Positions 48,039 to 56,038 of a DNA stretch of 64,000 bases are shown here, in pieces. This DNA is from a virus: IMG/VR virus record IMGVR_UViG_3300017991_000048, positions 186,001-250,000 of that record; one strand, given 5' to 3'. Position 1 is the stretch's first letter; every line of letters starts with the position of its first letter. The notes beneath the pieces were generated by a model, which saw only the letters and a list, made by a program, of their open reading frames with translations, was not told where the DNA came from and did no database searches. Both the position numbers and the translations under genes were made by a program.

Positions 48039-51000
48039 TCACCGAAGACGTTTATTACGCTCAAATTCAGCCGCGCCTTCTACCACACGGGCAGTAATAA
48101 AGCGGCTAAGGTCACCTCTCAAAGCCAGTTCAACCTTCACGTTACCGGCTCGACCGCCGCCAGCGGGTATAATTCTTTCTCCCACGCCTATCGGGGTCCA
48201 GCCTTCTCCGGGTGGCAACCGGGCAACATTAGCCTGACCATTAACTATACTGGTAACAAGACCACCGGCTTGCTTGGGTTCGGCTGTGGTGACCTTTGTC
48301 TTCTTCTTGCCACCGCCCAATAGCTCTGCGGCAATTCCTGTTGGAGCAACTCCCTTTTCCGTAGCGCCTTTGACTAACTTTTCCCCTATATTCTCAGGCG
48401 TCCAGGCTCCTGTTTTTAGCCCTTTCGCTACGTCTGCGCCCTCCAACTGCGAATACATATAATATTCAAAAAGTCCTGTACGGATAGCATCGAGTGTTGA
48501 GGACGTGACAGCTTTTGTGTAGCCGCTTGTGGGCTTGCCTTGCACCACACCCTTTTTAAGAACCTTTGTAGTTTCTTTGGCCGCTTTCGTCGCTTCTTTT
48601 TGCTCCCCCTCTGTAGGCGGATCTTTGAGTTTGGGCTGTTCGGTAATTTCTGCTTTGGCTTTAGCCTTGGCTTCAGCTTTTGCTTCAGGTGTTGCCCCTT
48701 TTATCCCGGCCTTCTCTTGAAGGGCTCCCATCTTTTTGTACCGCTTCAGCGCTTCTTCAGGCGCAACATCGTATATCCCTGTGCCACCTACCCCTTCTTT
48801 TGTAATTTCATCCTCAGCCCATATTATTTCATCTAACAGCAGCTTTTGCTTATGCAGGGCCTCTATTTCTTCCTTACCCTTAGCCGTCTTTATCTTCTTT
48901 ATTATTTCCTCTCTTTCCTCCTCTGCTGCCTTTACGCCTTCTAACAATTTTTGACCAGCCGTGGCGACAATCTTATTTCTAGCTTCCCATATATTTCCTT
49001 CGGCGTCTGTGATAGCTTTCATAACTTCCGGATCTCTTAGTCCCTGAGCTTGCATCTCAAAACGCTTTTCCCGCACTCTCTTTTCTTTTTCGGCACTGTC
49101 ACCAAACGGAAGAGCCTTCCAAACATCTAGCACTGAATCCCAAACCCCCTTTAGTGTGTTGTAAATCTCGTTCATTAAAATATCGACGATCATTCCTAGC
49201 TTATCTACTATACTAACCTGATGTTCAGCTATCTTCTTTTGGAAGTTTATTTGTTTTTCACCTCCTTGTAATAATTCTTGTTGATCAGCAGACAAAGCGT
49301 TCCAAGTTTTCCGCATGTTTTTATCCTCGTCGAATATATCCTTTAGTTGCTCCAGTAGATCCCCTTTCGTCATGTCCACGCCTAGCTTTTCCAAAGCTAG
49401 TTTAGTTTTTTCATCGAACTCACCCCCTTTTGCGATTCCTTCTTCAGTGGCATTGAGTAATTCTTGTTGGTAAGTCATAAGACCTAGCTGTAGCTTTTGA
49501 AAACCTCGAATTTCTTGGACTGTGGCGATCCCTGTCGCCTCTACAGCAGCAAGTTGGCGTCCGCTAAGTTCTTCTAACCGTTTACCGTTAAACATCTTCA
49601 TCGACTCCGCCTGTGCCATCTGTATCTTGCCCATCGGACTTAATTGATCGAGAATTGCAGCCGTATTGATTGCCCCTCCTTTGGCGAGTTTTTGCTGCAT
49701 ATTTGCTGCATCTTGAATAGCCTCTACCATTCCCCCAGTAACCTTCTCCCGATGGTCAGCCGTCCATTTTGCAATCTCCTTTGGATTTGCCCTTTCAATC
49801 ATCTCACGGATTTCTTTAGCAGACTGTCCTGTCTGATTCGCGATATCAGCACTTAATCCTTCTAACCGCGCCCCTAAATCTGCCTGGGCCACGCCTTTAG
49901 CCTTCCCCGGTCCAGCCATCATAACGTGCCTTACATTCTCTAGAACACCACCAGCAAACTTACCTGTAACGGATTGCATAAACTTCATCGCGTTTCTAGG
50001 CTGCATGGTCTTTCCGAGAACTCCCATTACTTTTGTCAAATCTGCCATGCGAAGTGTGAACAATGACAAATCTGCCGAAAAGCTTCTGACCATCCCAAAA
50101 AACTTATTGGACGCCATACCAGCTTCTTCGGCTCCCCTCGTTATTGACTGAAAACCAGCTTGGACTGAATCTAACCCCATACCCATTTCAGCCATCATCT
50201 CGCCTTGCAGAAGCGTGGTTTCTTGCAAACTCACACCGAAGGCTCGTGAGTAAGCCACTGACATTTGGATTACTTTCGCATGTTCTGTAGCATATCCAGT
50301 GGCGCGTTTTGTCTCATCCCCCAAACGCTCCAGAGTTACGCCTTCATTCGTAAGAGCGGCGATAAACTGCGCGGCTGTGTCTCTGGAAATGCCCCACTGG
50401 ACATTACTTAAATTCATTGCACCTTCACGCACATCCTTGAGCGTTTGTTCTAATTCTGCTGACGCGGCATCCGCATCTCCCATATTACGAGCTAAAAGAG
50501 CTGATGTACTGGCCGTCTCTAATATTCTCTTGTGGAAATCTTTTGCAGCCGCCTCCGTATCCATGAAGAGCTTTATAAGGCCCATTATTGCGGAACTCAC
50601 CAAGCCAATTATAGGGCCGAGTTTTCCAAGCACCTTTATCACAGGCATCAGCGCTTTACCCATCCCTGCGATTCCTTTGACTGCGGCTCCCCCGGCCCCG
50701 GCTTTCCCTGCTGTAGGTATCAGGCTCATCTTCTTGACCCCTTTACCCATCTTTCTAAAAGCGCCCGTTAGTCCTTTGCCTAATAAGTCGCTGCCTTCAT
50801 CAAGAGCGCTCTTAAAATCTCGCCCCATAAATGCCGAAAGAGGCTTAACAAGCGTCTCGCCGCCTTCACGGGCAGCGGCTGCCAAGAGTTTAAGGTTGGG
50901 GCCACCGCCTTTAACTTGTTCCATTCCTTTCCTAACAGCATCTCGCCGTTTAACAAGCTCTTCTTTCTCTTTCTCCTTCGCCCTTATAGCTATCGTTTTT

Positions 51001-51389
51001 TCTTTTGCCAGATCCCTTTGTAACCTAATCCTTTGTTTAATCTCCTCTTTTTCATCCCCGCCTGCTGCCGCCGCCCGTTTGTTTAACTCGCCCAAAACCC
51101 TTTCCGTGTCCATTAACCCCTTTTTCATATCCCCGATAGCGTTAGTCGTCTCTCCTATGGCTGCTCGAATATTACCGTAAACCTTGGCCTGCTTTGCAAG
51201 AATCGGACCTAAGATCTTTGTCGTCTTTGTCGCGTGTATATACTTACCAATAGCGGTGTTGACCTGTTCTTCGCTCTTTTTGATAAGACCAAAGCGCTTG
51301 GACAATTCACTCTGAAACCGCTTGGACTCTTTGAGTGCAGCACTTGGGTCAATCCCTATCTTTACAGTTACGACTTCTTCTTCAGCCAT
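48039..51389 (-). CDS. tail tape measure protein
   Basis: This 1,116-residue, mostly helical protein has long charged coiled coils at the N-terminus (QLSKRFG region to about residue 150), a hydrophobic segment at about 245-278 (VLGKLGPIIGLVSSAIMGLI) that could insert into the host membrane on injection, and a K/A/E-rich stretch at about 885-930 (EAKAEAKAKAKAEITE). It lies after the two chaperone genes and before the hub genes, the normal position. ATG at 51389 has AGGAG. A tail of very roughly 160 nm would follow from the usual 0.15 nm per residue if the full chain measures length. Confidence 0.82.
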   Translation of the reverse strand: MAEEEVVTVKIGIDPSAALKESKRFQSELSKRFGLIKKSEEQVNTAIGKYIHATKTTKILGPILAKQAKVYGNIRAAIGETTNAIGDMKKGLMDTERVLGELNKRAAAAGGDEKEEIKQRIRLQRDLAKEKTIAIRAKEKEKEELVKRRDAVRKGMEQVKGGGPNLKLLAAAAREGGETLVKPLSAFMGRDFKSALDEGSDLLGKGLTGAFRKMGKGVKKMSLIPTAGKAGAGGAAVKGIAGMGKALMPVIKVLGKLGPIIGLVSSAIMGLIKLFMDTEAAAKDFHKRILETASTSALLARNMGDADAASAELEQTLKDVREGAMNLSNVQWGISRDTAAQFIAALTNEGVTLERLGDETKRATGYATEHAKVIQMSVAYSRAFGVSLQETTLLQGEMMAEMGMGLDSVQAGFQSITRGAEEAGMASNKFFGMVRSFSADLSLFTLRMADLTKVMGVLGKTMQPRNAMKFMQSVTGKFAGGVLENVRHVMMAGPGKAKGVAQADLGARLEGLSADIANQTGQSAKEIREMIERANPKEIAKWTADHREKVTGGMVEAIQDAANMQQKLAKGGAINTAAILDQLSPMGKIQMAQAESMKMFNGKRLEELSGRQLAAVEATGIATVQEIRGFQKLQLGLMTYQQELLNATEEGIAKGGEFDEKTKLALEKLGVDMTKGDLLEQLKDIFDEDKNMRKTWNALSADQQELLQGGEKQINFQKKIAEHQVSIVDKLGMIVDILMNEIYNTLKGVWDSVLDVWKALPFGDSAEKEKRVREKRFEMQAQGLRDPEVMKAITDAEGNIWEARNKIVATAGQKLLEGVKAAEEEREEIIKKIKTAKGKEEIEALHKQKLLLDEIIWAEDEITKEGVGGTGIYDVAPEEALKRYKKMGALQEKAGIKGATPEAKAEAKAKAKAEITEQPKLKDPPTEGEQKEATKAAKETTKVLKKGVVQGKPTSGYTKAVTSSTLDAIRTGLFEYYMYSQLEGADVAKGLKTGAWTPENIGEKLVKGATEKGVAPTGIAAELLGGGKKKTKVTTAEPKQAGGLVTSIVNGQANVARLPPGEGWTPIGVGERIIPAGGGRAGNVKVELALRGDLSRFITARVVEGAAEFERNKRLR

Positions 51390-51402
51390 GCTTTTCTCCT
51401 AC

Positions 51403-52686
51403 TCACTTCCGGAACGGCTTCCCTGGTGGCGTCTGACGTCTGGGCAAAGGGATAGCTTCTGAAGTGTCCCGGTCTGTAGTAGCAATCTCAGTAGAGATTT
51501 CTGGCCCTTTGACGCCCCATTTGTCCAAAAAAGCATCCGTTTTTTCATCCATGGGATGAACTTGCATACGTGCGGCGTTTTGAGCCTCGATTTGCTTTGT
51601 ACGTCGAATTCTCTCTTCTACCTCTTGTGGGCTCAAACCATGTATCTCGGAGCTTCCGACAACATTCTTGTTTCCAAACTGCTCCGCATGAGCTTTTGCC
51701 GCTTCCTGCTGTTGTCTCTGTCTGGCTCTATACTGGTTCTGAATTCGCTTCTCATGCTCTTCGACCACCTTGTCGTGCCAGTCCTGGTCGCCTCTTAGAT
51801 CCTTCTCCAACTGATCCGCCAGTTCCTCAACACTGCGCGGCACCGTAACAACTGCACCGGGGAGTACAGCACTCTTTTCCGGTACTTTCTCCCCAAGCAC
51901 TATTTCCCGTAAAAGCTTGTCTTTCCGTGATATCCGCTCTTCTTTCTCCTTGTTTCTCCGATCAGTGTCCTGGCTGTAAACTTTGGACAAACCCTTCCCG
52001 GCAAAGCATGAGCCGATAAACTTGGCATTTTCCCAGTCCCTCTCATGCTGCTCATTACGGTCTTCTGCCAAATTCAAGGCTCTCCATACCTGTTGTGCCC
52101 AGTTGAGCCCCAAAGCTTGTGTTCCAACGACTCCAGTGACCGCCGTGGATGTAAGATCCAGCCCTTTAAGCTGCATCCAACGGTATCGAGAAGCTGATTC
52201 TGTAGCATAAGCTTCCGTTAGAATGGTCGCACTTGAGGCCCTCCGGTTGATTTCGGAGACGTGCCGAATGATCTTGGCTTTGCCTTGTTTGGGAAGCTCT
52301 GAGAAGGTGTCCGCTATTTTGGGTATCCATTGATCGCGGTCAGCCAAGACATTGACGCCATCGACCATAAACACCTCGTAAGCCAAAAAGATGTCCCAAA
52401 ATCTATGACTTGAGTCCTCTCGCTCCTGTTCCTTGAGAAGCCCTGCAAACCTGAGCAAGTCGAACTCATGGTGGTTCACACTTTTGAAAACAAAGTAGAC
52501 GTTATTAATTTCCGCCGCTACTGTAAGAAACCCACGGAACAGCAGGGGTTCAACGTCCTTGTAAACTTCCGGGTTTACCTCCGGAGCTTGAGGGGGAGTG
52601 ACACGGATATCTTCTTTAGGCTTTCCGTCATACTCACTCTTAAGCCGTCCTTGTTCCAGTTCATAATTTCTAGCTGCATCAGTCAT
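51403..52686 (-). CDS. probable tail assembly chaperone, second gene
   Basis: Placed between the first chaperone gene and the tape measure, this 427-residue protein takes the place of the gpGT-like product. Residues about 40-180 are helical with FRGFLTVAAEINNVYFVFKS, and the C-terminal 200 residues are charged helices (REIVLGEKVPEKS, RIQNQYRARQRQQQEAAKA) ending in a basic Pro-rich tail. In many phages the second chaperone is made by ribosomal frameshifting. Here it has its own ATG at 52686 sharing TGATG with the first gene, so coupling replaces it. A TTG at 52689 is a possible earlier start. Function is inferred from position. Confidence 0.5.
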   Translation of the reverse strand: MTDAARNYELEQGRLKSEYDGKPKEDIRVTPPQAPEVNPEVYKDVEPLLFRGFLTVAAEINNVYFVFKSVNHHEFDLLRFAGLLKEQEREDSSHRFWDIFLAYEVFMVDGVNVLADRDQWIPKIADTFSELPKQGKAKIIRHVSEINRRASSATILTEAYATESASRYRWMQLKGLDLTSTAVTGVVGTQALGLNWAQQVWRALNLAEDRNEQHERDWENAKFIGSCFAGKGLSKVYSQDTDRRNKEKEERISRKDKLLREIVLGEKVPEKSAVLPGAVVTVPRSVEELADQLEKDLRGDQDWHDKVVEEHEKRIQNQYRARQRQQQEAAKAHAEQFGNKNVVGSSEIHGLSPQEVEERIRRTKQIEAQNAARMQVHPMDEKTDAFLDKWGVKGPEISTEIATTDRDTSEAIPLPRRQTPPGKPFRK

Positions 52687-53753
52687 CAAACTTTAGCTGG
52701 CGGCTTAAAGCGCGGGTTGATTCCCGCCGCTGGTGGTCGATCAATAATCTCACTGATCTTTTTCGTGTCCACAGGCTCTTGTTTCCGAAGCTCTGCAACC
52801 TCTTGGTCAGCCGGTCGCTGAACCGGGATTTGCCCATTTCCTTCTTCAACTTTAACACCTAGTGTTCTTCCCGCCTCTGCCTCAAGAGCCGCAATCTTGT
52901 CAGTGCGGCCTTTAGACGTGTCTCCCTCTTGGCTTTGAGACGGGGCTACTCTCCGTGCCTCAATAGCTTGTTCCAGAGTCTGGTGAGGGTCGGTTGGCTC
53001 CGGTGTTGCCCGATTCATGGGTTGTCTCGCCGCCTCTGGCTCAGGCTTCGGTTCGGCTTTGGGCTGCGGCTTAGGTTGTTCAACTTCGGCTTTGGGCTGC
53101 GGCTTAGGTTCCGGTGTCTTGGCGGCATCGTCTTCACGAGCCATCCGGTCTATACGTTCAGTCGCCGCTTTTACTTCCTCAGTGGTGCTTCTCCGCATAA
53201 ACCCTTGCTCTTCCAGGATATGGTCAATGAGAGAGTCTGGCAGATTACCTTCGCTCTCTTTGGCTTCCAGTAATAAGCGGCGATATTTCTCTTCGTCAGT
53301 CTCATCTGGCAGTAAAAACTCGATCCCCTCTTTGGCCTTCCGCTCTGCCATTTCCACCACGTCTAAGAACTTACGGTAAGCTGTGTAAACAGCCTCTTTG
53401 CCCCAAGTGTTCACCACATGCTTGAGCAGGTATGAGTGAAGTTCTGTTTTAACAATGCGTGTTCCCCCTGGATTCTTGGGGTCCGGTTCTTCCTCTTCGA
53501 TATACTTAACACCTTGCAGGTCCATGCCATTGACCTGGGTGATAGACCGGGCAAGGTGCTCAGTTTGGTAGACATGAAGATACGACACGTCATCAAGCTC
53601 TTCACAAGCCTGTAGAATGGCGACGTACTCTTCAGGGCGTAAGTTACGTAATGTAACTTCGCAGTCCTCTATTATGAACGACTCTTTGATTAGCCCTATA
53701 TCTTTGGCCTTATCAAGAGCCTCGTTGAGTTTCTTCGCTGCTAATGTGCTCAT
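52686..53753 (-). CDS. probable tail assembly chaperone, first gene
   Basis: This 355-residue protein follows the tube gene and precedes the second chaperone and tape measure. Residues about 20-130 form a compact domain (EDCEVTLRNLRPEEYVAILQ, LARSITQVNG), the size and character of gpG-like chaperone domains. The C-terminal half is a disordered, proline-, lysine- and glutamate-rich linker with repeats of PKPQPKAE (about residues 215-245). ATG at 53753 lies behind a GAGG ribosome site that is buried in a perfect hairpin, so its translation may be throttled. Its stop overlaps the next start as TGATG. Confidence 0.55.
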   Translation of the reverse strand: MSTLAAKKLNEALDKAKDIGLIKESFIIEDCEVTLRNLRPEEYVAILQACEELDDVSYLHVYQTEHLARSITQVNGMDLQGVKYIEEEEPDPKNPGGTRIVKTELHSYLLKHVVNTWGKEAVYTAYRKFLDVVEMAERKAKEGIEFLLPDETDEEKYRRLLLEAKESEGNLPDSLIDHILEEQGFMRRSTTEEVKAATERIDRMAREDDAAKTPEPKPQPKAEVEQPKPQPKAEPKPEPEAARQPMNRATPEPTDPHQTLEQAIEARRVAPSQSQEGDTSKGRTDKIAALEAEAGRTLGVKVEEGNGQIPVQRPADQEVAELRKQEPVDTKKISEIIDRPPAAGINPRFKPPAKV

Positions 53754-53754
53754 A

Positions 53755-53777
53755 TCATCCTCACAAATTGAGGATGA
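53755..53777 (-). promoter_or_regulatory. hairpin over chaperone ribosome binding site
   Basis: The arms TCATCCTCA (53755-53763) and TGAGGATGA (53769-53777) are perfect inverted repeats of nine bases around a five-base loop. On the transcript the 3' arm holds GAGG, five bases before the ATG at 53753, so folding would hide the ribosome site and limit chaperone synthesis relative to the tube protein. Confidence 0.6.
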
Positions 53778-53879
53778 CAGCGTTAGAACTCGACGTGATC
53801 TACATTTGAGTCTGGGTTTCTTACCGCGCTACAACAAAATTTACATTTGGTCGGATCTAATCTGATTCACATCTAGTTA

Positions 53880-53913
53880 ACCGCTGTCATCAAAGCGGTC
53901 AGTTAGACCGCTT
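53880..53913 (-). promoter_or_regulatory. overlapping alternative stems at tail tube stop codon
   Basis: AAGCGGTC (53893-53900) and GACCGCTT (53906-53913) form an eight-base perfect stem whose loop holds the tube gene stop codon. ACCGCT (53880-53885) pairs with AGCGGT (53894-53899) instead, so the two stems exclude each other. No T-run follows, so this is not a standard terminator. The rest of the 149-base gap (53754-53902) has two near-copies of TACATTTG...GTC..GG (53801-53815 and 53842-53854) and no reading frame I can support. Confidence 0.4.
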
Positions 53914-54613
53914 GTATTGTATTACTGCTCTGAGCGAACCGGAGTGAGTAACCACTGCCAGGACCGCCGTTGTCCTCCACCGGAGCAAGTCCAGTGTCGA
54001 TAAATTCGCCGTATTCTGATACACCATCAATAATGTCAGTGACTGTTATGGAGCTAGTCTCAGCTACCACTGCTGTGTCAGAAACGAAACTTGCTGAATA
54101 TGAATTCATCCAACAGCCCTCAAAAAAGGTCAGCAACGCACGAGGGGTTACTATCGGATTATCAGCGTCCGTAGGGCCTGTTGTAACAGTGGCCGCAACG
54201 GATGTACCACTCGGATCTTGGAGAGAAGATAACTCCGAAAAAACCAATTCCTGCTTGATGTCGAAAGGCCAACGGTGGTGCTTCAAGCTCCGGACAAGAC
54301 CATCGATGCCGCCCTTATAACCGAGAATTTGGAACAGATTTGCTGTATACAGCAATGTCTTGTTCACACTCAGAGTCATCGGATCTGTAACATTAGGCAC
54401 TAGCTCAGCGATTTGATCACCGAAGCCCACGCCACGGATCGGATCAATCGTGCGGGACTCGTCAAATGTGAACTCCGAAATCACGCCCAACTGCTGGAGT
54501 CCCTCCGCTCCGACCGTGTAGCCATAAATCTTATTTTTCTGACTCACGGCGGCACGGGTGTTCGGAGCCGTACCCTGCCGGTAGATATAATTAGCTGTAG
54601 TTACGTTCGCCAT
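53903..54613 (-). CDS. probable tail tube protein
   Basis: This 236-residue beta-rich protein has the location and size of a tail tube subunit: it is followed by chaperones and tape measure, and has its own strong ribosome site (GGGAGATG) and a structured 3' gap, as expected of a highly made protein. Segments such as YGYTVGAEGLQQLGVISEFTFDES, ILGYKGGIDGLVRSLK and FFEGCWMNSYSASF match the strand-rich gp19-like fold of tube proteins, including those of large phages. The adjacent tail sheath gene expected in a contractile tail is not in the window. Confidence 0.6.
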   Translation of the reverse strand: MANVTTANYIYRQGTAPNTRAAVSQKNKIYGYTVGAEGLQQLGVISEFTFDESRTIDPIRGVGFGDQIAELVPNVTDPMTLSVNKTLLYTANLFQILGYKGGIDGLVRSLKHHRWPFDIKQELVFSELSSLQDPSGTSVAATVTTGPTDADNPIVTPRALLTFFEGCWMNSYSASFVSDTAVVAETSSITVTDIIDGVSEYGEFIDTGLAPVEDNGGPGSGYSLRFAQSSNTIQAV

Positions 54614-54654
54614 ATTATCTTACATCTCCCATTTTGTAGTCAAACAATGTCTGA

Positions 54655-55236
54655 CTAGCTTTTTGGCTCAAACAGACTATGAATCTCGGTCGCCTGCTTG
54701 GAAAGTTCCGTCAGGTCAGTCTCAACCCACGGCTGAGCCATATCCACGTTCTGAGCAATCTCAGAAACCTTGGAAGCAATCTTATGAAGGTCGCCTTTGG
54801 CCCGATTCGAGTCAAATTGCTTACCCTCAGCTATGAGAGCATCAATTCTTGAGTTCGTCTCTGCCACCTTTGTGACGATACCCTCAGCTAGCTCCATGTT
54901 TGAGCTAAAAGTTTCGTAAGAAGCACTCTTGAGCATGATTTTCTCCAAATCCGAAAAGGGAAAACTACGATCTTCCCTTTTCATAAAAGGGTTAGTGGTA
55001 GATGAATACCGAGCCCGTCGAAACGGCAATAAAGTCCACATTTTATCAAGATCCACAGAGAGCATTACTTGATTATTCTCTGTAAATTCCTTCAAAGCCT
55101 CTCTTGCGGTCCGGACTGGCACCAGACCAGTAATTAACTTGAGGACCGAAACCGGTCCCAACATATGCCTCTGACCATCCGGTGTCTGGACATAATCGAC
55201 ATTCCCGTCAGTCCCAATTGTTACAAGTTTAGGCAT
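54655..55236 (-). CDS. conserved unknown protein upstream of tube gene
   Basis: The start is ATG at 55236, which overlaps the upstream stop by eight bases. An open frame continues to 55305 but would begin inside the upstream gene. The product (193 residues) begins MPKLVTIGTDGNVDYVQTP and has a region WTLLPFRRARYSS and a C-terminal coiled coil (SRIDALIAEGKQ, KIASKVSEIAQNVD). No family is recognised. With the next gene it forms an overlapping pair between helicase and tube gene, so it may belong to DNA processing or to the head/tail junction. Confidence 0.45.
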   Translation of the reverse strand: MPKLVTIGTDGNVDYVQTPDGQRHMLGPVSVLKLITGLVPVRTAREALKEFTENNQVMLSVDLDKMWTLLPFRRARYSSTTNPFMKREDRSFPFSDLEKIMLKSASYETFSSNMELAEGIVTKVAETNSRIDALIAEGKQFDSNRAKGDLHKIASKVSEIAQNVDMAQPWVETDLTELSKQATEIHSLFEPKS

Positions 55237-56035
55237 AATCTTCTGACTCAGAAGCGTAACGCTCGAACTCAGCGTCCTCCTCTTCAGAGGCGTACTTTCT
55301 GCCAAAACCAGCCTCTAAAAGGATCTCAATAATCATACTGGCCTGTTGCTTTGTAAGCGCCTGTCTCTCATCCCTGGTAAGGATATGATCGATGCCAGTC
55401 ACATCGTACAGGTTCAACTCATGCCAGTCGTCATGCTTTATTTTACTCAATAAGCCATTAACATATCTAAGTTGCGGCGGGGTAACATCTCCTGTCATCC
55501 TCTTTTGCTTCGGGAACCTTCTAAGCATTTCAGGGGTCGGAAATCCTTTGATGCCTGTATCCTTGAGTTCCTCTTGACGCCTTTCGCTTTCCTGTTGTTC
55601 CCTCTCTTCTTCCCGCTCCTGACGTTCCATTTCTCTTTCAGGATCAGCGGGACGTGAACGAGTTAAAGCTAACTTTTCCCAGAACTCCTCGCCGTCATCA
55701 TACTTCTCAACAAGCTCCCCGACCCTATCTTTTATGCTATCTTTCCAGTTTGTTGTACGTTTGACAGGAGTCGGCTGCTTCTCTTTCCTCATTAATAAGC
55801 CGCCGTCTCTCAGACTGACAAGTTGGACCTTCATCGTTTTAACCCCGCGTCCAGCACCCACTCCAGAACGGGTTTTAACGGAGGTCATAATCCGAATTCC
55901 AACATTAGGGCCAAGTGTCAGTATGTAATAATACTCGTTGCCCTTAAATATTCCCTGTTTTGGACGAAAGGCGCGGAAAGCTCTTTTCAAGAACTTTTCC
56001 ATCTCCTCTAAAGGTATTTCTACGTAAGTTCCCAT
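55229..56035 (-). CDS. unknown protein with charged coiled coil
   Basis: Residues 1-110 form a beta domain (NEYYYILTLGPNVGIRIMTSV, TMKVQLVSLRDGGLLM). Residues about 130-170 are an almost unbroken run of E, R and Q forming a charged helix (EREEEREQQESERRQEE). The C-terminal 90 residues include RFPKQKRMTGDVTPPQLRY and a helical part ending SEDYA. ATG at 56035 lies three bases after the helicase stop. No family is recognised. It is coupled to the 54655-55236 gene. It might be a helicase accessory protein. Confidence 0.45.
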   Translation of the reverse strand: MGTYVEIPLEEMEKFLKRAFRAFRPKQGIFKGNEYYYILTLGPNVGIRIMTSVKTRSGVGAGRGVKTMKVQLVSLRDGGLLMRKEKQPTPVKRTTNWKDSIKDRVGELVEKYDDGEEFWEKLALTRSRPADPEREMERQEREEEREQQESERRQEELKDTGIKGFPTPEMLRRFPKQKRMTGDVTPPQLRYVNGLLSKIKHDDWHELNLYDVTGIDHILTRDERQALTKQQASMIIEILLEAGFGRKYASEEEDAEFERYASESEDYA

Positions 56036-56038
56036 AGT

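Noticed and set aside
50299-51180. A 293-residue open frame on the plus strand inside the tape measure gene.
   Set aside because: It lies wholly antisense to the tape measure coding sequence, has a composition that follows from the complement of A/K/E-rich codons, and has no recognisable domain.
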